Source of the DNA: Neptunomonas marina
GTDB lineage: Bacteria > Pseudomonadota > Gammaproteobacteria > Pseudomonadales > Balneatricaceae
Length of the DNA: 64,000 bases
NCBI RefSeq assembly: GCF_004005935.1
Contig: NZ_SACQ01000004.1
Span: 248,001-312,000 of the forward strand
Direction of reading: 5' to 3'
The notes under the pieces were generated by a model. That model did not search any database, was not told where the DNA came from, and saw nothing but the letters and a program-made list of their open reading frames with translations. Positions 42,865 to 53,148 of this stretch are shown here, in pieces. The position numbers were made by a program, and so were the translations under genes. Position 1 is the first letter of the stretch. Each line of letters starts with the position of its first letter.

Positions 42865-43467
42865 CTACGCTGTTTGACCAAACTGAATGGCAGGTGGGGT
42901 AATTTCGATCATTTGTTTGTCAAGCCTAGCCACTGACAGCAAGTGCTTAAACTGATCAAATCCATTTTCAACGGGCACCTCAACATCTTCTAGGATGTGA
43001 TAGTCAAAACCCAACTTTTTATGAAGCTTCATAAACAAGCGCGTACGAATACCTTCCGAGATGTATAGAGAGTACAAAAAACCTTTATTTTTGGCAGACT
43101 CAGTTAAAGCGTTGCAAAACTGCAACAGATCAACCTTATTACGATACTTAGGATCAATGGCTAAACGCGACCATTGGCAGTATTGCGATAACGGCTCTTG
43201 CTCGATGGAGAGGTATCTACGTATATCAACATCACCCGCTTCAAACGGCAGCCGGTGTCCGGGTAACTTCGCTGGATCAAGCATTCTAACACCACCAATA
43301 CAACGATCCCCGTCACGAATGACCAGCACATCGCTCAACCCATCATAGCAGTCTTCCCCCCCATCAAAGCCCGCAACACCGAGCTCTAAACGGAAGCACT
43401 GTTCACGTATCCTGTAGTACTGTTGCAACATTCTCGGCTCACGAGACAGCTCAAAACTAACACTCAT
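42865..43467 (-). CDS. PEP-CTERM/exosortase-associated acyltransferase
   Basis: The 200-aa product resembles the GNAT-like acyltransferase group of exosortase systems, related to autoinducer synthases: Y-Y-R-I-R-E-Q-C-F-R-L-E, V-I-R-D-G-D-R-C-I-G-G-V-R-M-L, E-P-L-S-Q-Y-C-Q-W-S-R-L-A-I-D-P-K-Y-R-N and L-H-K-K-L-G-F-D-Y. Its role in the systems is not known. I chose the ATG at 43467 (AGAGAG upstream) because the family similarity starts there; the frame extends 75 bases further upstream. It is separated from the export gene by 206 bases and lies on the same strand, so it probably has its own promoter. Confidence 0.9.
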   Translation of the reverse strand: MSVSFELSREPRMLQQYYRIREQCFRLELGVAGFDGGEDCYDGLSDVLVIRDGDRCIGGVRMLDPAKLPGHRLPFEAGDVDIRRYLSIEQEPLSQYCQWSRLAIDPKYRNKVDLLQFCNALTESAKNKGFLYSLYISEGIRTRLFMKLHKKLGFDYHILEDVEVPVENGFDQFKHLLSVARLDKQMIEITPPAIQFGQTA

Positions 43468-43600
43468 GTAGCTACTCTCTTTTCTGACTGTGTGATTGCG
43501 GCATAAAACAGCAGCGGGATTGCTATGAAAAAAACACGCCAATTAAAAAAGTTTCTTTTAACATCATAACTTTACGACCCACAGCACCCTCCAAAGGGCA

Positions 43601-43620
43601 GCAAAGTGTCACCACTTTGC
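43601..43620. promoter_or_regulatory. Perfect inverted repeat upstream of the acyltransferase gene
   Basis: GCAAAGTG-TCAC-CACTTTGC is a perfect 8-base inverted repeat with a 4-base loop, 134 bases upstream of the acyltransferase ATG. It shares its CAAAGT/ACTTTG arms with the repeat at 42694-42710. It is AT-rich around it and is not followed by a T-run, so an operator is more likely than a terminator. Confidence 0.4.
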
Positions 43621-43792
43621 GACAAAATAAGACCGCGAATTATTATTTTTAGCTAAATCATATAGTTACAGAAAGACACTATAATGACAGGTTTGCATTT
43701 GCTGCACACAAACTTAACGGCTCGAAACAAGTTAACAAATAAATAAGAAATGTGTAGTGTTTTTTTAGGAAAATGTGAAACTTTTGAACTTG

Positions 43793-43812
43793 AATCAAAC
43801 ACAAGTTTGATT
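43793..43812. repeat. Perfect inverted repeat downstream of the ParA-like gene
   Basis: AATCAAAC-ACAA-GTTTGATT is a perfect 8-base inverted repeat with a 4-base spacer, 80 bases beyond the ParA-like stop. It lacks a T-run in either direction, so it is not an obvious terminator. The gap 43468-43891 otherwise holds only this, the repeat at 43601-43620 and AT-rich sequence. Confidence 0.5.
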
Positions 43813-43891
43813 AAGCGCAAATTAAAAGAGCAAGGAAGGGAAGCGCGCACCTAACAAAACGATGCGCGTCGAACTCTCAGAAAGCCAGTGA

Positions 43892-44650
43892 TTAATGCAG
43901 GCTGTCAAAAAGAGAAATAAACTCTAGCGTAAGCTTGTGGCTCGGGGCTTGGAAGATCAATGGTAAGCAAGCAGCGTGAGACTCCTTCATTTTCACGGAC
44001 GCGGACAGCTTTTGCTCTAGAATCGGCAGCCCTTCTGCTTTTAGCTCCGCAACAACTTGCTGCGGCAGAGATGCTCTAGCTTGATATTGATTCACCACGA
44101 TCCCCTCTATTGTTAACGCCTCGTTGTGATCTAGGCACACCTCACGAACGTTTTCCATCAAGGCATACAAACCCGCCCGCGCAAAATCGTCACAATCAAA
44201 CGGCACCAAGCACCGCTCAGCAGCTACTAAAGCCGACAAAGAAAAGAAGTTAAACGCAGGAGGCGTATCAATATAAATGGCATCAAACTCACTTAGTTGG
44301 TTTAAAGCATCTCGAAGTTTATATATTTTATGCTTACTCTCGAGCTTGCTTTGCAGATCGCCTAAAGAAGAATTCGAAGGGATAACAAACAAGTTGTCGT
44401 GATCAGTGGCGTGTATAAACTCTTGTGGAGCTTGAGGCTTAAGTTGAAAGGTTAGCACTTGCTCGAAAAAGTCCTTAATGTCCTTTCCCTCTCGAACCTC
44501 TTTGCCGAGAAGATAGTCCGTCGCATTCCCTTGAGGATCTAGATCAACCACGACTGTTTTCTTCCCTTGCGCAGCGCTAATAGCAGCCAAGTTAACAGCA
44601 ATGCTCGACTTCCCAACACCACCTTTCTGATTGTATACAACTCGTTTCAC
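43892..44650 (-). CDS. ParA/MinD-like ATPase
   Basis: The 252-aa product has the deviant Walker A (Y-N-Q-K-G-G-V-G-K-S-S, residues 7-17), V-V-D-L-D-P-Q-G-N-A-T and I-Y-I-D-T-P-P-A-F-N. The length is typical of ParA proteins without an N-terminal DNA-binding helix-turn-helix. No ParB gene or parS-like sites are next to it, so it is not evidently a chromosome partition unit. It is preceded, 18 bases away, by the gene for a DUF2333 membrane protein, with which it probably forms an operon. Many orphan ParA proteins position large protein assemblies; its cargo here is unknown. Confidence 0.88.
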   Translation of the reverse strand: MKRVVYNQKGGVGKSSIAVNLAAISAAQGKKTVVVDLDPQGNATDYLLGKEVREGKDIKDFFEQVLTFQLKPQAPQEFIHATDHDNLFVIPSNSSLGDLQSKLESKHKIYKLRDALNQLSEFDAIYIDTPPAFNFFSLSALVAAERCLVPFDCDDFARAGLYALMENVREVCLDHNEALTIEGIVVNQYQARASLPQQVVAELKAEGLPILEQKLSASVKMKESHAACLPLIFQAPSHKLTLEFISLFDSLH

Positions 44651-44668
44651 AGCTATCCCTCCTGATGG

Positions 44669-45679
44669 TTAGCCCTGAGAAAGTAATTCACGAAGATCGA
44701 TAATCGCCGCATTAGCTCGGGATATATAAGATGCCATCACCAGCGAGTGATTGGCCAAGAAACCAAACTCAGTGCCATTCAAAATGACAGGGCTCCAAAT
44801 AGTGCCTTGAGTCGCCTCTAATTCGCGAATGATCTGCAACAGACTCACACGTGCGTTTTTCTTATCCAAAGCAGGCCCAAAATCGCGCTCGACCGCTTTT
44901 AACAGATGAATCAATGCCCACGCAGTACCGCGAGCTTCGTAAAAAACGTCATCGATCTCAAACCACGACGTTTTGACTTCAAGCTCGCTGGCAGAGGGGT
45001 TCGTAACACCTGCCGGTTCCGTATCAAGGTTGACGCGCTTTTGACCAACGCTAGCACTAAGGCGCTGAGATAAACTACCTAAACGAGTGCTTACATCCCC
45101 CAACCAACCATTGAGGTTGTCCGCACGGGCATAAAACTGGGCAGATTGCTCAGCAGGATTCTCTAAACGGGCTAAATAACCTCTAAACCCTTTTAACGCT
45201 TTCTTATACTCACTTTCTGTTGCTGGAAACAACCAACTATTATTGTTGAAGTTCAGCATGGGCTCTGCCTTGGCCAAAGACGAGTCTTCGGTTGATTGGG
45301 ATTGAGAGCGGCTAAAATCCTTACGCATCGCACGCGCCATATCTCGCGCTTGCACAAGAACGCCGAACTCCCAGTTGGGCATATTATCCAACCAAATACC
45401 TGGAGGCAGCTTATCGTTGCTGATATAACCACCCTGCTTCTCCAATAAAGCCGCCGTCACATCGATCAGAGCTGTCGTCGTTGCCACACCCGCCACGTCT
45501 GACTTAGCAGGCAATGCAGGCTGGTCTGGCTCAATACTCCAGAAAACACCAAGCGCTCCAGCAACTGCTACATAAAGCAATACCAGCAAGGCTACACCTT
45601 TAAGAAGAACGCTTCCCGAAAACACGCCTAACACACCATCCCACAACGAAAACCAAACCCTTTGCAGTCGATCTAACAT
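44669..45679 (-). CDS. DUF2333 family membrane protein
   Basis: The 336-aa product has one N-terminal transmembrane segment (residues about 25-45, K-G-V-A-L-L-V-L-L-Y-V-A-V-A-G-A-L-G-V-F) and a long soluble region that should face the periplasm. Blocks typical of DUF2333 are W-L-D-N-M-P-N-W-E-F-G-V-L-V-Q, F-E-I-D-D-V-F-Y-E-A-R-G-T-A-W-A-L and L-V-M-A-S-Y-I-S-R-A-N. The family has no described function. The ATG at 45679 has GGGGA before it; an ATG at 45691 is an alternative. It is upstream of the ParA-like gene and co-oriented. Confidence 0.85.
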   Translation of the reverse strand: MLDRLQRVWFSLWDGVLGVFSGSVLLKGVALLVLLYVAVAGALGVFWSIEPDQPALPAKSDVAGVATTTALIDVTAALLEKQGGYISNDKLPPGIWLDNMPNWEFGVLVQARDMARAMRKDFSRSQSQSTEDSSLAKAEPMLNFNNNSWLFPATESEYKKALKGFRGYLARLENPAEQSAQFYARADNLNGWLGDVSTRLGSLSQRLSASVGQKRVNLDTEPAGVTNPSASELEVKTSWFEIDDVFYEARGTAWALIHLLKAVERDFGPALDKKNARVSLLQIIRELEATQGTIWSPVILNGTEFGFLANHSLVMASYISRANAAIIDLRELLSQG

Positions 45680-45691
45680 ATCTATCCCCAT

Positions 45692-45994
45692 CTAATTTAC
45701 ACTCAGTATGCCAAATTGTGCACCGCAATAAAATCTTAGCAGCAGAGCTCATTTAACTTGTTGCAGACAAACACAAACCCATCCACCTTTTACGCTAACA
45801 ACAAAGTGGCTATTGTACATGTTTTGAACAGCAAAATTACGTGAACGCCAGATAACTAAGAGTTACGAACGTCGTCAAACTCGCATACATCCTGCTGATA
45901 ATTACATAAAAACTGGACTCTTAAAATTCTTTAATGCAAACTTACCGCAGGTCATCCGTTATCTGGAATTATTAACCGTTTTAAGGCAGCTTTC
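45692..45994. other. Intergenic region between DUF2333 gene and aroQ
   Basis: About 300 bases of AT-rich divergent spacer. It must hold promoters for both sides, but I see no pair of hexamers good enough to name, no hairpin and no open reading frame with a ribosome site. Confidence 0.5.
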
Positions 45995-46438
45995 ATGTCC
46001 ACGTTTTTGTTAATTAATGGTCCCAACCTTAATTTGTTAGGCACGCGTGAACCTGAAATCTATGGTGCTGACACACTCGCTGATGTCGAGCGATCGCTCA
46101 GTGCTGAAGCCACTACAAGTGGTCACGACTTGCTATGCTATCAAAGCAATAGTGAAGGCGACCTCGTAAATCGCATCCATCAAGCTCGCGATGAAAACGT
46201 AGCCGCCATCATCATCAACCCCGCAGCTTATACTCATACGAGCGTCGCGATTCGCGATGCACTCTTAGGAGTAGAGATCCCTTTCATCGAAGTTCATCTA
46301 TCGAACGTACACGCAAGGGAACCTTTCAGGCATCACTCCTATCTATCAGACATCGCTAAGGGCGTTATCTGTGGCTTGGGAGTTGCAGGGTACAGCTATG
46401 CACTGTCATCTGCCATCCAGATAACCACCGATCAATAA
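45995..46438 (+). CDS. aroQ: Type II 3-dehydroquinate dehydratase
   Basis: This enzyme dehydrates 3-dehydroquinate in the shikimate pathway. The 147-aa product is full length. The N-terminal [13 protein letters not shown] block carries the lid, and [33 protein letters not shown] and [11 protein letters not shown] follow as in the type II family. AAGGCAG precedes the ATG. The accB and accC genes follow on the same strand, a common gammaproteobacterial arrangement. Confidence 0.97.
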   Translation: MSTFLLINGPNLNLLGTREPEIYGADTLADVERSLSAEATTSGHDLLCYQSNSEGDLVNRIHQARDENVAAIIINPAAYTHTSVAIRDALLGVEIPFIEVHLSNVHAREPFRHHSYLSDIAKGVICGLGVAGYSYALSSAIQITTDQ

Positions 46439-46471
46439 ACACTTAATTTACTTGAACGCAGAGATTACAGA

Positions 46472-46927
46472 ATGGACATCCGCAAGGTTAAAAAGCTGAT
46501 TGAACTTCTTGAAGAGTCAAACATCAACGAAATCGAAATCAAAGAAGGCGAGGAGTCTGTACGCATCAGTCGTGCGTCCAGCGTTCAACCACAGATGGCT
46601 ATGCCAATTGCTCAACCAGCGGCAGTTGCTGCTGCACCAGCACCCGTAGCGGCGGCTGCGCCTGTTGCTGAACCAGCGGAAGCAAAGCATAACGGTCACG
46701 TTGTACTTTCACCGATGGTAGGTACGTTCTATCGCGCGCCATCACCAAGCTCACCTGCTTTCATCGAAGTAGGCAAAACAGTGAAAGCTGGTGATGTTAT
46801 CTGTATCGTCGAAGCGATGAAAATGATGAACCAGATCGAAGCAGACAAATCAGGCGTTATCGAAGCCATTCTAGTGGAAGACGGACAGCCTGTTGAGTTC
46901 GACCAACCACTGGTCACTATCGTCTAA
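46472..46927 (+). CDS. accB: Acetyl-CoA carboxylase biotin carboxyl carrier protein
   Basis: The 151-aa carrier is biotinylated at K117 in V-E-A-M-K-M-M-N and moves carboxyl groups between the biotin carboxylase and carboxyltransferase subunits of acetyl-CoA carboxylase. The N-terminal [11 protein letters not shown] part is followed by an alanine- and proline-rich linker (residues about 45-70) and the C-terminal biotinyl domain (residues about 75-151, [15 protein letters not shown]). It lies 33 bases after aroQ and 35 before accC. Confidence 0.97.
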   Translation: MDIRKVKKLIELLEESNINEIEIKEGEESVRISRASSVQPQMAMPIAQPAAVAAAPAPVAAAAPVAEPAEAKHNGHVVLSPMVGTFYRAPSPSSPAFIEVGKTVKAGDVICIVEAMKMMNQIEADKSGVIEAILVEDGQPVEFDQPLVTIV

Positions 46928-46962
46928 CTTCACAGAATCTACAGCTAGAGGAATGAACCCCA

Positions 46963-48303
46963 ATGCTGGATAAAGTCGTTATCGCCAACCGTGGCGAAAT
47001 CGCGCTACGCATACTGCGTGCCTGTAAAGAGCTCGGCATCAAGACGGTGGCTATACACTCAAAGGCCGACCGTGATTTGATGCACGTACGCTTGGCAGAC
47101 CAAGCTGTTTGTATTGGTCCTGCGCAATCAGCGCAAAGCTACTTAAACATCCCTGCGATCATCAGTGCTGCGGAAGTAACAGACGCCACAGCTATCCACC
47201 CAGGCTATGGTTTTTTGGCTGAGAATGCCGATTTCGCAGAGCAGGTTGAACGCTCCGGATTTACCTTTATAGGTCCTCGTGCAGATACAATTCGCCTAAT
47301 GGGCGACAAAGTATCTGCTATCGATGCCATGAAGAAAGCGGGCGTCCCGACGGTACCAGGCTCCGATGGCCCACTACCAGATGACAACAGCAAGCTTCAC
47401 GCGATTGCCAAACGTATTGGCTACCCTGTGATCATCAAAGCCGCTGCAGGTGGCGGTGGCCGAGGTATGCGCGTCGTGAACTCAGAAGCTTCCCTGATTA
47501 GCTCAATCCACGTGACTCAATCAGAAGCTGCAGCTGCGTTCGGTGATGCAACGGTTTACATGGAGAAATTCCTAGAAAACCCACGTCACGTTGAAGTCCA
47601 AGTCCTGGCTGACGGCCAAGGTAATGCGATTCACCTGTATGACCGTGATTGCTCATTGCAGCGCCGCCACCAAAAAGTCGTTGAAGAAGCGCCAGCGCCA
47701 CACCTTGATCCAACAGCACGTGCAGAGGTATTGCAAGCCTGCGTGGATGCATGCATCGAGATCGGCTACCGCGGTGCTGGCACATTTGAGTTCCTATACG
47801 AAGATGGTCGTTTCTACTTCATCGAAATGAACACGCGTGTTCAGGTAGAACACCCGGTCACTGAGATGGTAACCGGTGTTGATATCGTAAAAGAGCAACT
47901 ACGCATCGCTGCAGGACACCCACTGTCCATCAAGCAAGAAGATGTGAAGCTGCGCGGTCACTCATTCGAATGTCGTATCAACGCGGAAGATCCAAAGTCT
48001 TTCCTACCGAGCCCAGGCAAGGTTATCCACTTCCATGCTCCAGGTGGTAATGGTGTTCGCGTTGACTCACACCTTTATGATGGCTATACGGTACCGCCTC
48101 ACTACGACTCGCTGATCGCTAAGTTGATCACGTTCGCAGATGACCGTGAAACCGCATTGATACGCATGAAGAACGCACTGGACGAGATGCTAGTTGAAGG
48201 CATCCGCACCAATATCGAGCTGCATCAAGATATTGTTGATGACGGCGCGTTCCAGCAAGGTGGGGTGAACATCCACTACCTTGAGAAGAAGCTAGGGCTA
48301 TAA
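46963..48303 (+). CDS. accC: Acetyl-CoA carboxylase biotin carboxylase subunit
   Basis: The 446-aa ATP-grasp enzyme carboxylates biotin on AccB in fatty acid synthesis. It has [11 protein letters not shown] at the N-terminus and the glycine-rich loop [12 protein letters not shown]. The catalytic segment [19 protein letters not shown] and [14 protein letters not shown] follow. Length is typical. A strong terminator follows the stop. Confidence 0.97.
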   Translation: MLDKVVIANRGEIALRILRACKELGIKTVAIHSKADRDLMHVRLADQAVCIGPAQSAQSYLNIPAIISAAEVTDATAIHPGYGFLAENADFAEQVERSGFTFIGPRADTIRLMGDKVSAIDAMKKAGVPTVPGSDGPLPDDNSKLHAIAKRIGYPVIIKAAAGGGGRGMRVVNSEASLISSIHVTQSEAAAAFGDATVYMEKFLENPRHVEVQVLADGQGNAIHLYDRDCSLQRRHQKVVEEAPAPHLDPTARAEVLQACVDACIEIGYRGAGTFEFLYEDGRFYFIEMNTRVQVEHPVTEMVTGVDIVKEQLRIAAGHPLSIKQEDVKLRGHSFECRINAEDPKSFLPSPGKVIHFHAPGGNGVRVDSHLYDGYTVPPHYDSLIAKLITFADDRETALIRMKNALDEMLVEGIRTNIELHQDIVDDGAFQQGGVNIHYLEKKLGL

Positions 48304-48320
48304 GTTAGCTCCCTGCAAAC

Positions 48321-48346
48321 AAAGCCCGCCCAGTGCGGGCTTTTTT
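48321..48346 (+). terminator. Rho-independent terminator after accC
   Basis: AAAGCCCGC-CCAGT-GCGGGCTTTTTT forms a perfect GC-rich stem with a T-run, 17 bases after the accC stop, so aroQ-accB-accC ends here and prmA must start from its own promoter in the next 70 bases. Confidence 0.93.
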
Positions 48347-48418
48347 ACACAAGTCACTCTTACTATCGTGTCTTTCGCTATAGTATTAGAAAGATCGAAC
48401 CCTATTACGGAAACTTCC

Positions 48419-49312
48419 ATGCCTTGGCTCCAAGTAAAGCTAGATATCGCTCCTGATCAATCAGAATCATATGAAGAGATTCTTATGGCAGCAGGCAGCG
48501 CAGCTGTGACCTATGAAGACGGCGCAGACCAACCTATTTTTGAGCCTGATTTAGGTACAACACCCTTGTGGAATAAAACCCGCATCACTGGGTTATTTTC
48601 AGCAGACCACAATATCAAGGCACTGCAAAGTTACATCACCGAAGCACACCAACTTGTTTTTCAGCAAGATGACGCGCCTCAAATCCACGCAGAGATCCTC
48701 GAAGATAAAGATTGGGAACGTGAGTGGATGAGCAACTACCATCCGATGCAGTTTGGCGAACGCCTATGGATATGCCCAAGCTGGCGTGAAGCACCCGATC
48801 CGGATGCAGTTAACCTATTGCTAGACCCCGGCCTTGCGTTCGGCACCGGAACTCACCCAACAACAGCATTGTGCCTAGAGTGGCTCGACCAACAAAATCT
48901 GGTTGATAAAGATGTCACCGATTACGGCTGCGGTTCGGGCATTTTAGGGATTGCTGCTCTTTTGCTAGGTGCGAAACACACGGTTGCCGTCGATATTGAC
49001 CCGCAAGCCCTCACCGCGACCAATGATAACCTAGCGCGTAACAATCTTGCGCCAGCCAAGCTGGATACCTATCTGCCAGAGCACACACCCGCTCACCAAA
49101 GTGATGTATTAGTCGCCAATATTCTCGCCGGGCCTCTTGTGGAGCTCGCACCAACAATTGCCCAACACGTAAAATCAGGCGGCTTGCTGGCACTGTCAGG
49201 TCTATTAAAAGCACAAGCTGACGAGATCGTGACCACCTACAGCGAATGGTTTGATCTTGATCCTATCGCCTACAAAGAAGATTGGATTCGCGTTACCGGT
49301 ACCAAAAAATGA
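48419..49312 (+). CDS. prmA: Ribosomal protein L11 methyltransferase
   Basis: The 297-aa enzyme methylates ribosomal protein L11 using S-adenosylmethionine. It starts M-P-W-L-Q-V-K-L and contains the family's [16 protein letters not shown] and the SAM-binding [12 protein letters not shown], then [10 protein letters not shown] chose the ATG at 48419; an upstream GTG frame at 48368 adds residues with no family similarity. The TGA overlaps the next ATG by 4 bases (ATGA). Confidence 0.95.
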   Translation: MPWLQVKLDIAPDQSESYEEILMAAGSAAVTYEDGADQPIFEPDLGTTPLWNKTRITGLFSADHNIKALQSYITEAHQLVFQQDDAPQIHAEILEDKDWEREWMSNYHPMQFGERLWICPSWREAPDPDAVNLLLDPGLAFGTGTHPTTALCLEWLDQQNLVDKDVTDYGCGSGILGIAALLLGAKHTVAVDIDPQALTATNDNLARNNLAPAKLDTYLPEHTPAHQSDVLVANILAGPLVELAPTIAQHVKSGGLLALSGLLKAQADEIVTTYSEWFDLDPIAYKEDWIRVTGTKK

Positions 49313-50025
49313 CCACAAAGCTCACAGCGCGCTGTCCAGCCTGTAATACAACATTTCATATTACACCGCAGCAATTGCAAGTTGCTGAAGGACGCGTGCG
49401 TTGTGGGCAATGCTCAGCCCTCTTTGATGCAAAGCCGAGTAGCACTGAGCCACTATTGCCACCGACGGGGTCCATGCCGCCTCTGACCTCAGCGGAAAAG
49501 GCACTGAGCATGACTGACGATACGCTGTTTACCCTCGACAGCACGCTACCAACCATTCGGCCTAAACAGCGCCACCTGTTATCGTGGTTATTAATTATTT
49601 TGCTCAGCTTGTTGCTGGTGTGCCAGGTTCTCTGGTTTAACCAGCAATACTGGCGCACCTCGCCGTTTCTCTTACCTCTGTACGAGCAGTTTAACTTGTC
49701 ACCCTGGCAAAACATTAAACAGATTCGGAACGAGCAACTTGTGGTTCAGCCACACCCCGAATTCCAAGATGCCATCCGCGTCTCGTTGCGCCTAAAAAAT
49801 ACCGCTCCAATTCCACAACCATTCCCGCGCCTAAAGCTCACATTTTCTGACTTGAAAGGTCGCGTGGTCGCATCGCAAATTTTCACCCCAAAGACCTATT
49901 TAGACCGAGAGCGGTTCGACCCAAAATCGATGCCTTCCGGCACTCCCTTGCAGTTCCAACTCGACCTTCTAGCACCGAGTCGACGCGCTGTCAGTTACCA
50001 GCTTGAGCTCTTTCCTGCAAGCTAA
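49309..50025 (+). CDS. Zinc-ribbon membrane protein (DUF3426 family)
   Basis: The 238-aa product starts with a zinc-finger-like segment, with C-P-A-C and C-G-Q-C pairs separated by about 20 residues (MJ0042-type ribbon), followed by an unstructured linker. One transmembrane segment (residues about 88-112, [15 protein letters not shown]) separates this cytoplasmic part from a C-terminal domain with R-V-S-L-R-L-K-N-T, predicted to be periplasmic. The function is unknown. It overlaps prmA by 4 bases and is widely found between prmA and dusB in gammaproteobacteria. Confidence 0.88.
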   Translation: MTTKLTARCPACNTTFHITPQQLQVAEGRVRCGQCSALFDAKPSSTEPLLPPTGSMPPLTSAEKALSMTDDTLFTLDSTLPTIRPKQRHLLSWLLIILLSLLLVCQVLWFNQQYWRTSPFLLPLYEQFNLSPWQNIKQIRNEQLVVQPHPEFQDAIRVSLRLKNTAPIPQPFPRLKLTFSDLKGRVVASQIFTPKTYLDRERFDPKSMPSGTPLQFQLDLLAPSRRAVSYQLELFPAS

Positions 50026-50162
50026 AAAACGCTCAAAATTTCACCAAAAATCCTTGGACGATCTACCGCTAAACGGTATGATTACGCCCTTTCCTTTGAA
50101 CACCCATCCAGCCATTATTTCGATAGCGGTTGGTATCTATTTATCTGAATTTAAGGTCTGTC

Positions 50163-51149
50163 ATGTTCCAAATTGGCCCTTACAGGATTGACAGTCAGGT
50201 CGTACTTGCTCCCATGGCAGGCGTTACCGACCAACCCTTTCGAAAGCTATGTCGAAAGCTTGGTGCAGGTCTTGTTGTCTCGGAGATGGTCACGTCTGAC
50301 ACGCGCCTTTGGAACAGCCGAAAATCTCAGTATCGCCTCAATCACGCAGGCGAAGAGGAACCACGCTCAATACAAATTGCAGGCGGTGATCCACAGATGA
50401 TCGCTGAAGCTGCACGTATGAACGTTGAGCGCGGTGCTCAGATAATCGATATCAATATGGGTTGCCCGGCGAAAAAAGTGTGTAACAAAGCAGCAGGCTC
50501 AGCTCTGCTTCAAGATGAGCCTCTTGTGCTTGAGATTCTTAAAGCTGCGGTAGCCGCCGTTGATGTACCTGTTACGCTCAAAATTCGCACCGGATGGTCA
50601 CCAGAGAACCGCAATGCTGAGACGATTGCACGTATGGCAGAGGATGTTGGCATTCAAGCGCTAGCGATTCATGGCCGTACCCGTGCATGTGGGTACCGTG
50701 GTGACGCTGAGTACGACACCATCGCCCGCGTTCGCAACAGCATTGAGATCCCCCTGTTCGCCAACGGCGATATCACCAGCGCCCGCAAAGCCAAGGAGGT
50801 GCTTGACTGTACCGGCGCTGATGCAGTGATGATCGGCCGTGCAGCTCAAGGTAACCCTTGGATATTCAAAGAGATTAACCACTTCCTTCAACATGGAACA
50901 GAACTGCCCAAACCAACGTCTGAGGTGGTCAAAACCACACTCTTGAACCACTTGGCAGCTTTGCACGAGTTCTATGGCGAATACATGGGAGTGCGTATCG
51001 CGCGTAAGCACGTCGGATGGTACTTGCATCATCAGCCAAATGGCGTATCGTTCCGCGCTCGCTTCAATAAACTAGAATCAGCAGTCGAGCAGGTAGCCGC
51101 TATTGAGCACTATTTTTCCGCTGCTCACTCATCATCAACGGCCGCCTGA
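50163..51149 (+). CDS. dusB: tRNA-dihydrouridine synthase B
   Basis: The 328-aa FMN enzyme reduces uridines in tRNA to dihydrouridine. The N-terminal F-Q-I-G-P-Y-R-I-D-S-Q-V-V-L-A-P-M-A-G-V-T-D, I-D-I-N-M-G-C-P-A-K-K-V with the catalytic cysteine loop (V-C-N-K-A-A-G-S-A-L) and I-H-G-R-T-R fit DusB. The ATG at 50163 has AAGG upstream; an earlier in-frame start (50130) is less likely. It forms the classical dusB-fis operon with the following gene, 24 bases away. Confidence 0.96.
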   Translation: MFQIGPYRIDSQVVLAPMAGVTDQPFRKLCRKLGAGLVVSEMVTSDTRLWNSRKSQYRLNHAGEEEPRSIQIAGGDPQMIAEAARMNVERGAQIIDINMGCPAKKVCNKAAGSALLQDEPLVLEILKAAVAAVDVPVTLKIRTGWSPENRNAETIARMAEDVGIQALAIHGRTRACGYRGDAEYDTIARVRNSIEIPLFANGDITSARKAKEVLDCTGADAVMIGRAAQGNPWIFKEINHFLQHGTELPKPTSEVVKTTLLNHLAALHEFYGEYMGVRIARKHVGWYLHHQPNGVSFRARFNKLESAVEQVAAIEHYFSAAHSSSTAA

Positions 51150-51173
51150 TTCATTAATAGGTATATAAGAACT

Positions 51174-51467
51174 GTGGATATTAAAGAAAATACAAACACC
51201 TCTTTCACTCCTAACAACGGCACACTGGACACACCACAGCAACAAACGTTGCGTGACAGCGTTCAATCGTCATTAGGCCACTACTTTAAGCAACTGGATG
51301 GCCAACCAACGACTGACGTCTATCAAATGGTATTAGCCGAAGTGGAAGCGCCTCTGTTTGAAACAGTGATGGCATATACCAAGGACAATCAAACCAAGGC
51401 ATCAGAGCTTCTGGGTTTAAATCGCGGTACATTGCGCAAGAAGCTTAAGCAGTACGGACTTCTGTAA
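51174..51467 (+). CDS. fis: DNA-binding protein Fis
   Basis: The 97-aa nucleoid protein has the C-terminal helix-turn-helix of Fis ([33 protein letters not shown]). The length is typical. The gene starts with GTG at 51174. It is preceded by dusB and followed at 29 bases by purH, as in several gammaproteobacteria. Fis controls rRNA and other growth-related promoters; here it is likely transcribed together with dusB. Confidence 0.96.
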   Translation: MDIKENTNTSFTPNNGTLDTPQQQTLRDSVQSSLGHYFKQLDGQPTTDVYQMVLAEVEAPLFETVMAYTKDNQTKASELLGLNRGTLRKKLKQYGLL

Positions 51468-51496
51468 ATCAACCTTCCAACGATAGTGACAACACC

Positions 51497-53083
51497 ATGG
51501 CCGAGCAGAACTACACTCCCATCCGACGCGCCCTAATCAGCGTCTCTGACAAAACCGGTATTGTTGAATTTGCCCGCGAGCTAAACGCTCAAGGCGTCGA
51601 AATTCTCTCTACAGGTGGTACCTATAAGCTACTGTGCGACAACCAGATTCCAGCGGTTGAAGTATCAGACTACACAGGTTTTCCAGAGATGATGGATGGC
51701 CGAGTCAAAACCCTGCACCCGAAAGTACATGGCGGTATTTTGGGTCGCCGTGGTCAGGATGATGACGTGATGAACGCTCACGGTATCAACCCTATCGACA
51801 TGGTTGTGGTTAATCTGTACCCCTTCGAGTCGACCATTGCTCGCCCTGATTGCGACCTCCCGATGGCGATCGAAAACATCGATATTGGCGGACCGACCAT
51901 GGTGCGTTCAGCAGCGAAAAACCACAAAGATGTCGCTATCGTCGTCAATGCTTCGAGCTACGATGTAGTATTGGCTGAGCTACAAGCAAACCAAGGTTTG
52001 TCTATGAAGACTCGCTTTGACCTCGCCGTGCAAGCGTTTGAGCATACCGCTAAATACGACGGTATGATCGCAAACTACCTAGGCGCGATTGTCGAAGACG
52101 AAACTCATGAAGTAGCCGCAGACTTCCCACGCACTTTCAATACTCAGTTCGTGAAAGCGCAAGACATGCGTTACGGAGAAAACCCACATCAGCGCGCTGC
52201 GTTCTATGTGGAGTCCAACCCAGCCGAAGCGAGCATTGCAACAGCACGACAACTGCAAGGTAAGGCGTTGTCCTACAACAACGTTGCAGATACCGATGCA
52301 GCGCTGGAGTGCGTTAAACCATTCCGTGAGCCTGCGTGCGTTATCGTCAAGCATGCTAACCCGTGCGGTGTAGCCATCGGTAGCGATATCCTAGAGGCGT
52401 ATAACCTCGCTTTCCAAACCGACCCAACATCAGCGTTTGGTGGCATCATCGCGTTTAACCGTGAACTCGATGCACAAACCGCTGCGGCGATTGTTGAGCG
52501 CCAATTTGTTGAAGTCATTATCGCACCATCGGTCTCTCAAGAGGCATCTGATATCGTGGCCGCTAAGCCTAACGTCCGTTTGCTAGCATGTGGCGAGTGG
52601 GATGCGGTACGTGCAGCAGGTTTTGACTATAAGCGCGTTAATGGTGGACTGTTGGTGCAAGACCGCGACTTAGGCATGGTCGATGCATCTGAGCTTAAAG
52701 TGGTGACACAACAAGCACCTTCTGAGCAACAAATCCGTGACCTGCTGTTCTGCTGGGAAGTGGCGAAATTCGTTAAGTCCAATGCTATTGTGTACGCTAA
52801 AAATGGCCAAACGATCGGCATCGGTGCTGGCCAAATGAGCCGTGTTTACAGTGCCAAAATTGCGGGCATTAAAGCCGCTGACGAAGGCTTGGAAGTACGT
52901 GGCTCAGTCATGGCTTCTGATGCATTTTTCCCATTCCGTGACGGCATCGATGCCGCTGCGGCAGCGGGCATCAGCGCGATCATTCAACCGGGTGGCTCAA
53001 TGCGTGACCAAGAAGTGATTGACGCAGCAAATGAGCATGGCATGGCGATGGTATTCACTGGCATGCGCCACTTCCGCCACTAA
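51497..53083 (+). CDS. purH: Bifunctional AICAR formyltransferase / IMP cyclohydrolase
   Basis: The 528-aa product catalyses the last two steps of IMP synthesis. The N-terminal cyclohydrolase domain (residues about 10-150, with [17 protein letters not shown] and [12 protein letters not shown]) is followed by the formyltransferase domain. That domain has [22 protein letters not shown] and S-D-A-F-F-P-F-R-D. Full length. It is followed by purD at 65 bases on the same strand, the usual purHD pair. Confidence 0.97.
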   Translation: MAEQNYTPIRRALISVSDKTGIVEFARELNAQGVEILSTGGTYKLLCDNQIPAVEVSDYTGFPEMMDGRVKTLHPKVHGGILGRRGQDDDVMNAHGINPIDMVVVNLYPFESTIARPDCDLPMAIENIDIGGPTMVRSAAKNHKDVAIVVNASSYDVVLAELQANQGLSMKTRFDLAVQAFEHTAKYDGMIANYLGAIVEDETHEVAADFPRTFNTQFVKAQDMRYGENPHQRAAFYVESNPAEASIATARQLQGKALSYNNVADTDAALECVKPFREPACVIVKHANPCGVAIGSDILEAYNLAFQTDPTSAFGGIIAFNRELDAQTAAAIVERQFVEVIIAPSVSQEASDIVAAKPNVRLLACGEWDAVRAAGFDYKRVNGGLLVQDRDLGMVDASELKVVTQQAPSEQQIRDLLFCWEVAKFVKSNAIVYAKNGQTIGIGAGQMSRVYSAKIAGIKAADEGLEVRGSVMASDAFFPFRDGIDAAAAAGISAIIQPGGSMRDQEVIDAANEHGMAMVFTGMRHFRH

Positions 53084-53148
53084 TCAAAGCTCGCATTCCA
53101 TATAACGGCCGCCGCACTGCAGCGGCACGAATATAGGCAGATTTTACA

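Noticed and set aside
43601-43620. Possible sigma54 -24/-12 promoter on the minus strand
   Set aside because: The GG and GC elements are separated by 9 rather than 10 bases and the flanking bases do not match; the sequence is better explained as an inverted repeat.
43653-43850. A 65-codon minus-strand open frame between the acyltransferase and the ParA-like gene
   Set aside because: No ribosome binding site, a non-ATG start and a composition unlike neighbouring proteins.
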